From Discostella pseudostelligera (lineage: Eukaryota; Bacillariophyta; Thalassiosirophyceae; Thalassiosirales; Thalassiosiraceae): a DNA stretch of 30,982 bases. The position numbers and the translations under genes were made by a program. The notes under the pieces are model-generated. The model was given only the letters and a program-made list of their open reading frames with translations, was not told the DNA's origin and searched no databases. The stretch covers positions 1 to 30,982 of the forward strand of contig JALLBK010000506.1 in the NCBI GenBank assembly GCA_036940085.1, given 5' to 3'. This document shows, in pieces, positions 22,106-30,982 of the stretch (the first letter of the stretch is position 1; each line of letters begins with the position of its first letter).

Positions 22106-22339
22106 TTAATGTAAGGCTGAGTTATTTGTTATTTGCCATTCATGTGAATAGTAGACCGATTAGTAAAGCTAAGACATGGTCGAATGTGCCACACCAATTT
22201 TATCATACTTTTGCAAATAATAAAATATGCACCATCGCATGGGTTGACTATGCAAATGGTACTACGGAACAGGAAGCACTCCACCTATTCCTCATCATTG
22301 TCCCTGCTGCCTACCTATGCATGCTGTGAAAATCATCTC

Positions 22340-22438
22340 TCCCGTCGCTCGACTCTCGACCCCTCTCGACTATCGATTCAATATGTTACACGTGGCACGC
22401 GGCCCCGCCACGTGCATTCCACGAAATGGCGGGAAAAG
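22340..22438 (-). repeat. Composite E2F/G-box repeat cluster C
   Basis: TTACACGTGGCACGC (22386-22400) is followed by GCCACGTGC and then AAATGGCGGGAAAAG (to 22438). The two CACGTG blocks form an inverted pair, CACGTGGC...GCCACGTG, with a GC-rich loop of about 9-10 bp. On the minus strand GCCACGTGTAA is followed, within about 15-30 bp, by AGTCGAG repeats (22340-22372), matching the block order of clusters A, B and D. It is a diverged member of the family. Confidence 0.65.
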
Positions 22439-22507
22439 ATACTTGAGGATGATTGTGGGGAAAGCTTTGGGAAAAGATACTTAATACTTTGTGATAAAGA
22501 TACTTAA
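22431..22507 (+). repeat. Three GGGAAAAGATACTT-type direct repeats
   Basis: GGGAAAAGATACTT occurs at 22431-22444 and 22469-22482, and a shorter ATAAAGATACTTAA at 22494-22507. The first copy begins inside the GGCGGGA block of repeat cluster C. The spacing is 38 then 25 bp. They are intergenic with no coding meaning seen. Confidence 0.7.
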
Positions 22508-23073
22508 CATTAGACCTGCTAATTGCAGCTGAGGGATGATGTATCGCTGCCGCCTGCTGCATGCATGCCGCGGCCATCCAGCATGAAGCATCCATCCACA
22601 AGAGACATCCAGAGCCAGCAACAGAAACCTAACAGAAACCATAAAAAGTCACCCCGCCCGCCGACCTCACCCTCACCCCGAACGGAGAAGTAGCCATGGC
22701 CAAAATTGGTGATCCAAAGAGCCCCTCCCCTCCCTCCCTTGAACTGCAATTCAGCTCTTCGCGCAAGTACAAGGAGAGGGGTGGGGTAGTAGGGAGGGGA
22801 TCGCCGTTCATGCGGACACGTCTTCAGGCTCGTTGCCGTTCACCATGACGATGATGAATGATGATGATGATGAGTTGGGCCTTTTCTATCTCAATCTCTC
22901 GGTTGCAACACACATACAAGGTCAAGTAATGTGCCAAACTATGCCGACAATGCCATCATAAAATCTCTCCTCGCCCTTTTCGCACCTCAGATAGTGCTGG
23001 TCGCGGCCCATACATTTGCTTCCTTTGCACACGACCTTGCACCCGACCTCCAACCAATTGAGATCTCCATACG

Positions 23074-26000
23074 ATGATGGGAATTAGAAATGTTTTTCGA
23101 GCAGCGCTACTCGCAGTTTGCGCTGGACTATCCGTTGCCGGAGTAAGTATAATGCAATGCATTTTATGGACACCTTCAGCTATTAGCATTGCTCTAACTT
23201 TTATTTGCCGATGCACTTTTTACAGACTGATACCGAGCGACGACTCTACTCCACCGACGTTTGCGTCAGCGTCATAGCCATCGCCGGTTCTCCCGATCCC
23301 AGATATTTGCAGGCAGGTATTATGGCAGATGAAATGACAAATCTGGTGAGCGACAATACTATGGAAGAAGAATTCGTGTGCGAGCTTGAATCCGGAAAAA
23401 CCGTTCCAATTAAAGGCACATACACGCAGATGAAAAGCATGAAACAACTTCTCAATAGCGGGGAATTGATCAGTGCCGAGACGACAATTGGTATCGCCGA
23501 TGACCAAATCGTAAACGACGGAGACTCATCTGTGTACTTGCCTTCTGGAGATATTGTGCTGGCGCCTAGGAATGAAAAGCAGATGACGATTCAAGCACGC
23601 CGTAAGATGCTCAAGGGTGGTGCTGCGGTCAGCCAGAAACGTGATCGCAAGCTCGTCGAATTCGAAGGCACCCAAGCTTTTCTAGTTGTTCGCGTCACCG
23701 ACTCTGCTGGACGAGCACACCCCGACAGCGCAGATATGATCTCTGACAACATCTTTGGTACTTCTGGCGATCCTATCAACCTCAAAACTCAGATGGCAGC
23801 ATGCTCGTTCAACAAGCTTCGCATCACGAATACCTACAGTGTGGACATCTCAAAACACTTGTCAGCTCCAGGAGTAATCAACATCAACATCCCTATTCAG
23901 CTATCAGGGAATGGCAAGCAGGCAGTCCGTGATGCTATCGTCTTAGCCACTGAAAAGAAGCTCGGGTTTTCACTTCCAGGGCCATTCGATCATGTCATGT
24001 ACGTTTTGGAAGATTGTTATGTCGAGTGCGGATGGGCAGCGTATGCATATGTCAATTCATGGCTGAGCATTTATCAATCAGACAATTACAAATATGTTGG
24101 CGTCCAGATGCATGAAATTGGTCACAATCTGAATATGGTAAGGCAAATCTTGGTTCACATCAATTGTCGTTGGAAACCATAGTATCGCCCCTTACATCAT
24201 TTGTTGATTTGTCCTACTGTGTAAAGGCCCATTCCGGAGGGCTTGATGGACAAACTTACACCGACCATACGTGTTTGATGGGCAATCCTTACTACACCGA
24301 TGATTCCGGAATCATGTGCTACAATGCAGCCAAGAATTTTCAAATGGCCATTGGCAACGACAGCTGGTACAACGACAACGCCGCCGCGACCGTAGTCTGG
24401 GACAGTGGCACGGTTGCGGGTACCCGTTGGGCAGGCACCATTATTGGCATTGCTGACTATGAGAACAACCCTGATTCTCGGCCTGTGGTAGTAAAGATTG
24501 AGTCGGGCACAGCCGACGATTTGTTTGTGGGGTTCAACCGAGCCAGAGGCATCAATAGTCAGACGAAGGCCGCTCCGAATCAGGTCACCGTTCACCTTGC
24601 AGGTAATGACGGTGTTGGGTATGCAACATCTTTCCTTCGGGCGACCCTATCTCAGGGCACTTCGTATACTGTACCCAATTGGCGCGGTTCAGGTGTCAAC
24701 CTTGTTATTCAAGTAAAAGAAATCAACCTTTCATCAACCCCGGGCTACGCGGATGTACAAATATCATTCGGAAATTATGTGGCTCCACCAACGATAAAAC
24801 CAACAATCAAGGCTACGCCCAAGCCATCCAAAGTTCCTACGATGCCTCCCAGCACCGTGAAGCCCACACCAATTCCCATCGCTGCTGCATCCACCAAACC
24901 TCCCACTCGTACTCCGACGAGAAATCCTACCCCCAAGCCATCAATTTCGCCAACATCTAAGCCAACTACAGCAATTCCAGTCGGAACATGCGGAAATTCC
25001 GTTTGCAGCATTTCGGAAGGTTCCTCGACCTGCCCACTTGATTGTGCCGCAAAAGAGCTTCTGACTACTTTCGATTTCAGCCTTGGATCCAAAGGTAACA
25101 TGTTCACTGTCAAAGCGCTTCGTGACATTTCCGTTACATCACTGGTGTTGAATTCCGTAGCTCGAGGTGCCGGATCAGTGAAAGTATACACTCGAAACGG
25201 CAGCTATCGGGGCTACGAACTAAGTAACAAGGGATGGACGCTCGTCCATAGCAATTCTACCGTCACACATAGTGGAAGGGGACAGCCAACAGAGATTGGC
25301 GCGTTCAAAAGTACCGTTACAATAAAGAGTGGTGTCACCCAATCATTTTTTGTTACGTCATCGATTGGCTTAGCTTACAATGCTGGGACAGAAGAGGGAG
25401 CATTGTTAAAGAAAGACGGAGCGGTGATAATTTATGAGGGTGTAGGCACAACTGATGAATTTTCCGGCTCTGTTCTCTCACCGAGAACATTTGGCGGAGT
25501 ACTGAGGTAAATGCCATGAACTCTATTCTTTTTGTTCATTTCATCATAGTCTCAAATTATGATCGCTCCCTGTACCTTTCTTATGCAGGTACGATGCCCT
25601 CAAAACAGTGCCTGATGTGTGCGGTGATAGTAAATGCAGCGGGAGAGAAACGTCAGTCTCATGTCCAGCTGATTGCGCTGATAAAGAGCTCCTGACTTCT
25701 TTCGACTTCAGCCTCGGATCCAGTGGCAACATGTTCTCTATCAAAGCTCTTCGCGATATTTCTGTTACATCACTTGTCTTGAATTCCGTAGGTCGAGGTG
25801 ATGGGGCAGTGAAAGTATACACACGTGTTGGAGGCTATCGTGGCTACGAACTAAGCAGCGACGGATGGACTCTCGTCTACAGCAATTCCGTGGTCACTCA
25901 CGCAGGAAGGGGACAACCGACAGAGATTGGCGCATTTAGCAGCGCCGTTTCAATTTACAACGGTGTCACCCAATCGTTTTTTGTTACGTCTTCGATTGGC

Positions 26001-26255
26001 TTAGCTTATAGTGCTGGAACAGAGGAGGGTGCGCCACTCGTAAATGATGATTCAGTTATCATTTATCAGGGTATAGGCACAACTGATGAATTTTCTGGTT
26101 CAGTTCACTCGCCGAGAGTATTTAGTGGAATAATGAGGTGAGTTTGTTTGCGCCGATGTTTCAATCTTCAAGCAACATTGGCTGGTTACTTGGTCAGTAC
26201 TCATAAGTCTTCATGATACTGCAATGCCAACTTCCACAGGTATGATCTTGTTTAG
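23074..26255 (+). CDS. M11 (gametolysin-type) secreted metalloprotease with duplicated C-terminal module
   Basis: Five exons are 23074-23142, 23226-24137, 24227-25506, 25589-26137 and 26240-26255. Introns are 83, 89, 82 and 102 bp with matching phases, giving 941 residues. Exon 1 is exactly the signal peptide (MMGIRNVFRAALLAVCAGLS...). The zinc site is H319-E-I-G-H323-N-L-N-M with H329 supplied from exon 3 (AHSGG), the gametolysin HExxHxxxxxH pattern; GIMCYN is a plausible Met-turn. A Thr/Pro/Lys-rich linker (~513-578) looks like an extracellular O-glycosylated spacer. Two copies of a ~170-residue module follow, ~582-754 and ~765-936, each with a small Cys cluster (CxxxxC...CPxDC) and a beta-rich domain. 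The last coding exon is only 16 nt (YDLV-stop). The family degrades extracellular matrix or cell-wall proteins. The role here could be wall remodelling or gamete release. Confidence 0.88.
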
Positions 26256-26934
26256 AGATTAGTATTCACACACCGCCAAGGCTATGCTACTTTGATGGGC
26301 GCATTGGTGGTTTCATCTGTGAAAATAATTCATAATAAGCGGATCGAGGGTGGCAATGTCATTGACGATGCCATATGAGCCTTCGCCGTGCTATTCGGAC
26401 GAGTTGGATTTTGCATAGCTATATAATCTTGCATGCACTGTATTAGTAATCCCATGTTACTTGAGACACAAACCACATCCGTTACTGTACAATAGCGGCT
26501 TGTACTTTTAAAGCAAACATTACCGATGACATCGAAATGCCATCAACTAAGTTACTTATTGGTAGTGGCTTGAATTAAGTGGAATCAAGGTGGAATACGA
26601 TCTGCCAATCTCGCTCCTTCATCGTGCCACGTGTAAGGACACAGTCGAGTCATTATCTCCCGCCAAATCGATGCCACGTGTAGGATCGAGTGCTTTATCT
26701 CCCGCCAAATCAATGCCACGTGTCGCTCGCTCGGACGGCTCTCCTGGACGTCGTCCGACCGCCCTCGACGCCGACGAAGGCCGCGTGCCGCGTACCATTC
26801 AGGCGCAGCCGCGGGCCACAGCTCGATAGATACTCCTAGCAGTAGCAGTAGGCAGCAAGCAGCACCATGACCATGACCATGATGGATTGCGGATTACGGA
26901 GGGCTATGGGCTAGTGTTTCAATGTTATTTTACT
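26256..26934. promoter_or_regulatory. Spacer upstream of GNAT gene
   Basis: This 679-bp spacer lies between two plus-strand genes. Bases 26256-26600 are AT-rich protease 3' flank with nothing distinct. Repeat cluster D follows (26601-26723), then a GC-rich stretch, then a short ACCATG microsatellite (about 26864-26882) just before the GNAT start. A plus-strand frame at 26590-26829 merely translates the repeats. Confidence 0.5.
26601..26723 (+). repeat. Composite E2F/G-box repeat cluster D
   Basis: GTGCCACGTGTAAGG (about 26624-26638) is followed by AGTCGAGTCA (26643-26652). TCTCCCGCCAAATC plus GATGCCACGTGTA comes next (26656-26682), and then TCTCCCGCCAAATC plus AATGCCACGTGT (26698-26723). A weak TCTGCCAATC copy opens the cluster at 26601. 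The second unit matches cluster A (108-134) exactly over about 27 bases. The cluster lies about 210 bp upstream of the GNAT start. Confidence 0.85.
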
Positions 26935-27762
26935 ATGATTGGAGTCCGAATATCATCCCTCTTACTCTTTTCTTTTGCTGCACACCATGCCTACGGTGGT
27001 TCTCTAGCACGAATTCGCATTGTGCACCCACATTCACATCACTGCTTGAACATTGCTGCCTTCGCGACTAGCGACGCCGAATCAACCATTGCTCTGAGTG
27101 TCGAGGACAATGCCGATTATTCCATCAGAAAGGTTACCAGCAAAGCCAGAGCACTCGACGTGAAAGTCTTTCGTGGATTTTCCATCTCTGCTCACGAGTA
27201 CATCTCGGAACAGCATCGAAATAATGGAAATGATGTATCTGAGACGCAGGCTATCGATTTCCTCATGAAGAATTACGACGATAATGGAAATTACATCATG
27301 CACAACATCATCGAACCTGACTTATATGTACCAGAAATCTACTTTGCAGCGGTATACAATGGAGCAGAACAGGAGAAGATTCAACTCTTTGAAAGACAGA
27401 ATGGGATCATTGGTGTTGTCAGCTCACAGTTACGTCGAAGTGCGCCAAGTACAGATGTTGCATTATCACCAAGTGCATTGACCACGGCATCCATTCCATC
27501 GCCGCACGTATATGTCGCAAACATGAGAGTACATGACAAAATGCGAAGACAGGGGGTGGGAAAGGCATTGCTATCATCTGTATTAGCGCACACAATCTCT
27601 ACGAAAGATAGAATGAATGAGACAATACCGATAGTGTTATCGGTTGAGAATGACAACTTCGGCGCCATTCAGTTGTATGTGCAATTTGGATTTGAATACT
27701 TCGAGAAGAACAAGTTTTACAGCTTGATGATGCTGTGGCCCAAGCGCGTACCACGACAATAA
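26935..27762 (+). CDS. GNAT-family N-acetyltransferase with N-terminal leader
   Basis: A single exon encodes 275 residues. The ATG at 26935 was chosen because it begins the hydrophobic leader MIGVRISSLLLFSFAAHHA; the frame upstream starts only with TTG. After the leader comes a basic His/Arg/Ser stretch (SLARIRIVHPHSHH) and then a second short hydrophobic/Ala segment, compatible with plastid or secretory targeting. The acetyl-CoA-binding motif A is clear: VANMRVHDKMRRQGVGKALL, with the R/QxxGxG/A core RRQGVG. Motif B is NDNFGAIQLYVQFGFEYFEK, typical of Rim-type or plastid GNATs. An insertion between strands carries Ser/Pro repeats. The substrate, either protein N-terminus, lysine or small amine, cannot be told. 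The stop is only 74 bp before the Tubby start on the same strand. Confidence 0.83.
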   Translation: MIGVRISSLLLFSFAAHHAYGGSLARIRIVHPHSHHCLNIAAFATSDAESTIALSVEDNADYSIRKVTSKARALDVKVFRGFSISAHEYISEQHRNNGNDVSETQAIDFLMKNYDDNGNYIMHNIIEPDLYVPEIYFAAVYNGAEQEKIQLFERQNGIIGVVSSQLRRSAPSTDVALSPSALTTASIPSPHVYVANMRVHDKMRRQGVGKALLSSVLAHTISTKDRMNETIPIVLSVENDNFGAIQLYVQFGFEYFEKNKFYSLMMLWPKRVPRQ

Positions 27763-27836
27763 AATGAAAATTTTTCCAGTGTTAAAAAATCGCAGAATTG
27801 TTTGGTTGAGTGAGCAGTCTTCATTTTTCAACCATC

Positions 27837-29750
27837 ATGGATTCCTCCTTGTCGTCGTCGCCGTCTTCTGAAAATGCGTCGAGATCAAGCATTCTCAGAC
27901 AACAAAGAGAGGCGGCCTTGCGAAGGCGACAGAGTCTGGTGCCCCCGAGGAGGGACAGTCATGGTGGCGATAGTGGACGGCCTACGTCTCGTCGAATGAG
28001 CTTAGGGGCAATAAATGCCATTGCCGATGTTATGGCATGGGAGGAAGCCAAGACGAAAGAGAGGATCGAGGCAAGAATAAGGAAAGACGAGGATAGGAGA
28101 GTTGGAGAAGCGAAGAAAAGACCTGAAGTGGAGGCAGAGGATTTCGAAGCATTTAAGCCGGAAAAATTGGATCTGAAACGGAGCCTGGAGGCCAAGGGGA
28201 GAGCCGAGGCTGAATGTAAACTAGACGAAGATGCGCGTAAGCAGGCGGAGGCAAATGCAGAGGTCCAACGTCGGGAGAAGGAGCGGTTCGAAGATTTGGA
28301 AAGAAGGTTGGCCGAAGCGGAACGAGCAAAGTCCGAAGCCGAGCAACTTGCTGAACGAGCATTAATGTTTGAAAGACGACATTATACAGAGCGTCAAATC
28401 AGAACCTCATTTCAAGGGAGCGATGGAAGTGGTAATTACAGCGATGCTAATATCTGCCAGAGTACAATGGTCGCCAGCGATCACGTTCCTCCCGACAGGA
28501 CAGGAATAAACAGCGGCTATGAGCGATACTTGGCAACATTCCACCAACCTACTAAAGTCAACGATGGTTCAATTGCAGAACATGTGACTGTTATATCTGA
28601 GTCGATAGATGGGTTAAATATTCACGTCCCTACACATGCAATAGCTGATGACAACGTGCTGCAAATTGCTTCTACATCAAAACAAACTGTCACGAGCGGC
28701 TCAAACAATAAGGGTTATGATTCGGGACGATTACTCCGAAGCCAAGAGATCGTAACAGGAAAGCAACCGGCATCAGCTTCTGATGACGATGCATATCAGA
28801 AGAAGGTCTCCAATTCCCTTACAAGCAAAATTTACTCCCTCCCACAAATCTCATCGATTGAAAGTATCAATCTCGACGACCCAAAAGTCATGCGTTCTTT
28901 TCTGATGAAACCATGCCCCAAAGGAGAGGGAATGGTCCATTGCAGTGTTAGAAGGAATAAGGGCCTTTTCCCAGAGTATCGCATGTACCTCAACCGAAGC
29001 AACAGCAAAACCGAAACATTCCTCCTGACGTCAAAAAAACGAGGTAAATTGATTATTCGACCCGCTTCTGCTCTACCCTTTCCTCTCGTATGCACTCATA
29101 CGCTCTGATTATCATCCTTAGTGGGGAATAAATCATCCAACTATCTCATCTCAATGAGTAGAAATGATCACGACAAGAGCAGTGACGGTATCCTCGGCAA
29201 GCTACGAAGCAATTTTTTTGGGACAGAGTATAATCTATATGATCACGGGAAAAACCCAGATTACGACGACGCATTCTGCGAGGAGAACAACGATGGAGAG
29301 ATCCGTATTGAGCTGGGTGCCATTTTGTATGCGAACAGCACATCACTTGGATCAAAGGGTCCACGCAAAATGAACATGTGTATTAACAAAGTTGACGATG
29401 ATGGCTATTCGCTGAAAGTTTGGCAGCCAAAAACTAGGGACGACGAACGAATGATGACGTGCTTGAAGAAGCAAACAAGTTCGATAGACAAACTTGTTTG
29501 CTTCGAAAGTAAACCTCCGATATGGAACAACGATGTGGGAGCGCACGTACTATATTTCAATGGCAAAGCGACAATGGCCAGTGTGAAGAACTTTCAGCTT
29601 TGCACACAAAACGATGAGCAGCGCATAATCATGCAATTCGGCCGGATTGATAAAGATGAGTTCAGCTTAGAAGTGCAGTGGCCCATGTCGCTCTTTCAAG
29701 CATTCGCGGTGGCTTTGTCGTCTTTCGATTCTAAACTTGGGTGTGATTAA
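27837..29750 (+). CDS. Tubby-like protein (TULP family)
   Basis: Two exons, 27837-29043 and 29122-29750, are joined across a 78-bp intron (GTAAAT...CCTTAG), giving 611 residues. The start is the ATG at 27837 (MDSSLSSSP); the frame upstream begins with GTG. Residues ~1-64 are Ser/Arg-rich, and ~65-178 form a charged coiled coil (KRSLEAKGRAEAECK, RRLAEAERAKSEAEQ). The linker is low-complexity. From ~361 to the end is a complete Tubby barrel: GLFPEYRMYLNRS, SNYLISMSRND, LGKLRSNFFGTEYNLYDHG, SLGSKGPRKMNMC, VLYFNGKATMASVKNFQL, IIMQFGRIDKDEFSLEVQWP and the C-terminal signature FAVALSSFDSKLGCD. The KGPRKM segment is the expected phosphoinositide-binding site. Tubby proteins tether to PI(4,5)P2 membranes and, in flagellated cells, deliver cargo to cilia; this one has no F-box. 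Confidence 0.95.
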
Positions 29751-29865
29751 GTTTACACGATGTAATTAACTGGACAGCGGCACGGTTCCCTAACTAGAGT
29801 TACACCAATATAACCCTATTTCAACACCAATGTGGCCGAACTAAGGATCGCACCTCCATCATATT

Positions 29866-30981
29866 CTAGAGACTCGACCTCAATTCTTTCGGATAATGAT
29901 GTTGATACCAATGTTTGGCAATTTCATCCCGACGACACAGCCAAACATCATCTCCATAGCTTTTGGCGTGGTCCAAAAAGTCTTCCAATCCTTTTGCCCT
30001 GCCAGGCCTTCCCACGAGGCGGCAATGTAGACCCACACTCATCATTTTTGGAGATCCCCTTCGTCCTTCCTCAACGAGATAATCCAAACTGTCCATTAAA
30101 TACTTGGAGAATTCATCGGCATTGGAAAAGCCATTAGGTATTGCAAACCTCATGTCATTCTCACTGAGAGTATACGGAATTATCAAGTGCGGTTTATTGC
30201 CGTATTGTTGGGTCCAATATGGCAGATCATCGGAATAGGCATCCGAATCATACAGGAATCCACCTTCTTCCACCACCAACTTTCGAGTATTAATGTTTGG
30301 CTTCCCCTGATACATCCCGATGGGTCGAATGCCAAGCAAATCATTATGAATCTGCACTGTACGTCGAATATGCTCCCGTTCTACATCCTCTTCCACATTT
30401 TGATAGTCCCACCATCGATATCCATGGCTGGCAATCTCCCAACCTGCGTTGACCATGGCTTTGGCCGCAATCGGATTTCGCTGCAATGCCATACCCACGG
30501 CGAAGACAGTACAGGGAACATTTTTTCGGAGGAGCAAATCATGTAGACGCCAGAATCCTGAGCGAGAGCCATAATCGTACAGACTCTCCATATTGGCATG
30601 TCGCTTTCCAACTACATATGGCGAAGTGTGCAACGAAAAAATAATATGAGTTATCATTCATCAAACAAGAAAAATATAATTTTATCATCACTACTCACCA
30701 ATAGAAGTTGCCCCCACAATCTCACTTAACAACTTCTCACTCTCACCATCACCATGCAAAAGACAATTCTCTCCTCCCTCTTCGTAGTTGAGGACTATGT
30801 TTACCGCTACCTTAGCGCCGTTTGGCCAACGCACCACGGGCGGATAGTCCGCATAGCCCACGACATCTCGCCCACCGTAACTAGAAAGACCGTCGTTTGG
30901 GTGGGCGCTTAGTGGGTAAGTAGTTGAGCGCGTCGGCGGGTGTGTAGTTGAAGGCATCGTTTTTCGTTTTGGCAGCGCCAT
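29866..30981 (-). CDS. PuuE-type allantoinase / polysaccharide-deacetylase family protein
   Basis: Two exons, 30981-30699 and 30611-29866, are joined across an 87-bp intron (30612-30698, GTGAGT...TATGTAG), giving 342 residues. The match to bacterial PuuE allantoinases is close through the whole length: VLNYEEGGENCLLHGD, LSEIVGA, NMESLYDYGSRSGFWRL, AGWEIASHGYRWWDY, EEGGFLYDSDAYSDDLPYW, KPHLIIPYTLSENDMRFA, and the C-terminal MSVGLHCRLVGRPGRAKGLE. The family opens the allantoin ring in ureide (purine) catabolism; some members are annotated as chitooligosaccharide deacetylases. No obvious signal peptide is seen, so cytosolic or peroxisomal action is likely. The ATG at 30981 is one base from the window edge; a second Met eight codons later is also possible, and upstream exons cannot be excluded. 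It is convergent with the Tubby gene, 115 bp away. Confidence 0.92.
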
Positions 30982-30982
30982 G

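Larger units (their letters stand above)
22106..23073. promoter_or_regulatory. Spacer between BRCT gene and M11 protease
   Basis: This 968-bp tandem-gene spacer holds the BRCT 3' flank, repeat cluster C (22340-22438), three AAAGATACTT elements (22431-22507), a pyrimidine/purine-rich pair of tracts at about 22719-22738 and 22779-22803 that could partly fold on each other, an ATG/GATGAT microsatellite near 22846-22873, and an AT-rich CATAAAATC about 115 bp before the protease ATG that could be a TATA-like element. A frame at 22102-22329 shows no family resemblance. Confidence 0.45.

Noticed and set aside
22102..22329. Possible gene or extra exon after the BRCT stop
   Set aside because: It begins in the stop region of the BRCT gene; no splice donor upstream would join it in frame and it has no motif.
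26590..26829. Plus-strand frame over repeat cluster D
   Set aside because: The protein is a direct translation of the repeat blocks (SPAKSMPRV twice), matching the similar frame at 9-218 over cluster A; shared DNA repeat, not shared protein.
1..30982. tRNA, rRNA or snRNA genes
   Set aside because: No cloverleaf with a recognisable T-loop/B-box and no rRNA-like conserved stretch was seen by eye on either strand; a covariance-model scan could still find divergent ncRNAs.

Overview
The window looks like nuclear DNA of a photosynthetic stramenopile, most likely a centric diatom (Thalassiosira/Skeletonema-like). Three observations support this. The protein-coding genes carry small GT-AG introns, mostly 40-200 bp. 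Several proteins start with a hydrophobic signal peptide followed by a basic Ser/Thr/His-rich stretch, one of them with an Ala-Leu-Ala|Phe junction like the diatom plastid-targeting ASAF motif. The gene families are ones familiar from diatoms: a helicase-associated-domain protein, an M11 gametolysin-type protease, and a very large AAA_16/TPR protein. No rRNA, tRNA, CRISPR or bacterial-type operon was found. All gene models below were built by joining open frames across splice sites whose phases agree; no transcript evidence was available.

Layout, left to right: CID-domain (RPRD/Rtt103-like) protein on - (246-1927); prolyl 4-hydroxylase on + (2365-3904), divergent from it; plastid-type lysophosphatidate acyltransferase on - (4040-5363); a repeat-rich spacer; helicase-associated-domain protein on - (5890-6693); a 1,486-residue AAA_16/TPR protein on + in five exons (7586-12506); a family 41 glycosyltransferase (O-GlcNAc-transferase type) with a secretory/plastid leader on - (12803-15552); a 1,903-residue protein with 53BP1-type tandem BRCT domains and a BAH-like tail on + in six exons (16065-22105); an M11 metalloprotease with a duplicated C-terminal module on + in five exons (23074-26255); a GNAT acetyltransferase with a leader on + (26935-27762); a Tubby-domain protein on + (27837-29750); and a PuuE-type allantoinase/polysaccharide deacetylase on - (29866-30981, reaching the window edge).

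The genes do not form one pathway; this is ordinary mixed eukaryotic gene content. The most unusual signal is in the spacers. A composite short repeat, made of an E2F-like TCTCCCGCCAAATC block, a GCCACGTGTA G-box block and an AGTCGAGTCA block, recurs as small clusters at about 55-135, 5489-5700, 22340-22438 and 26601-26723. The order of blocks is conserved and the clusters occur in both orientations. Other leads are the GT41 enzyme with a plastid-type leader, the 53BP1-like protein with BRCT domains placed before a BAH-like fold, an AAA_16 protein with altered Walker A and Walker B motifs, and a clean exon duplication in the protease.
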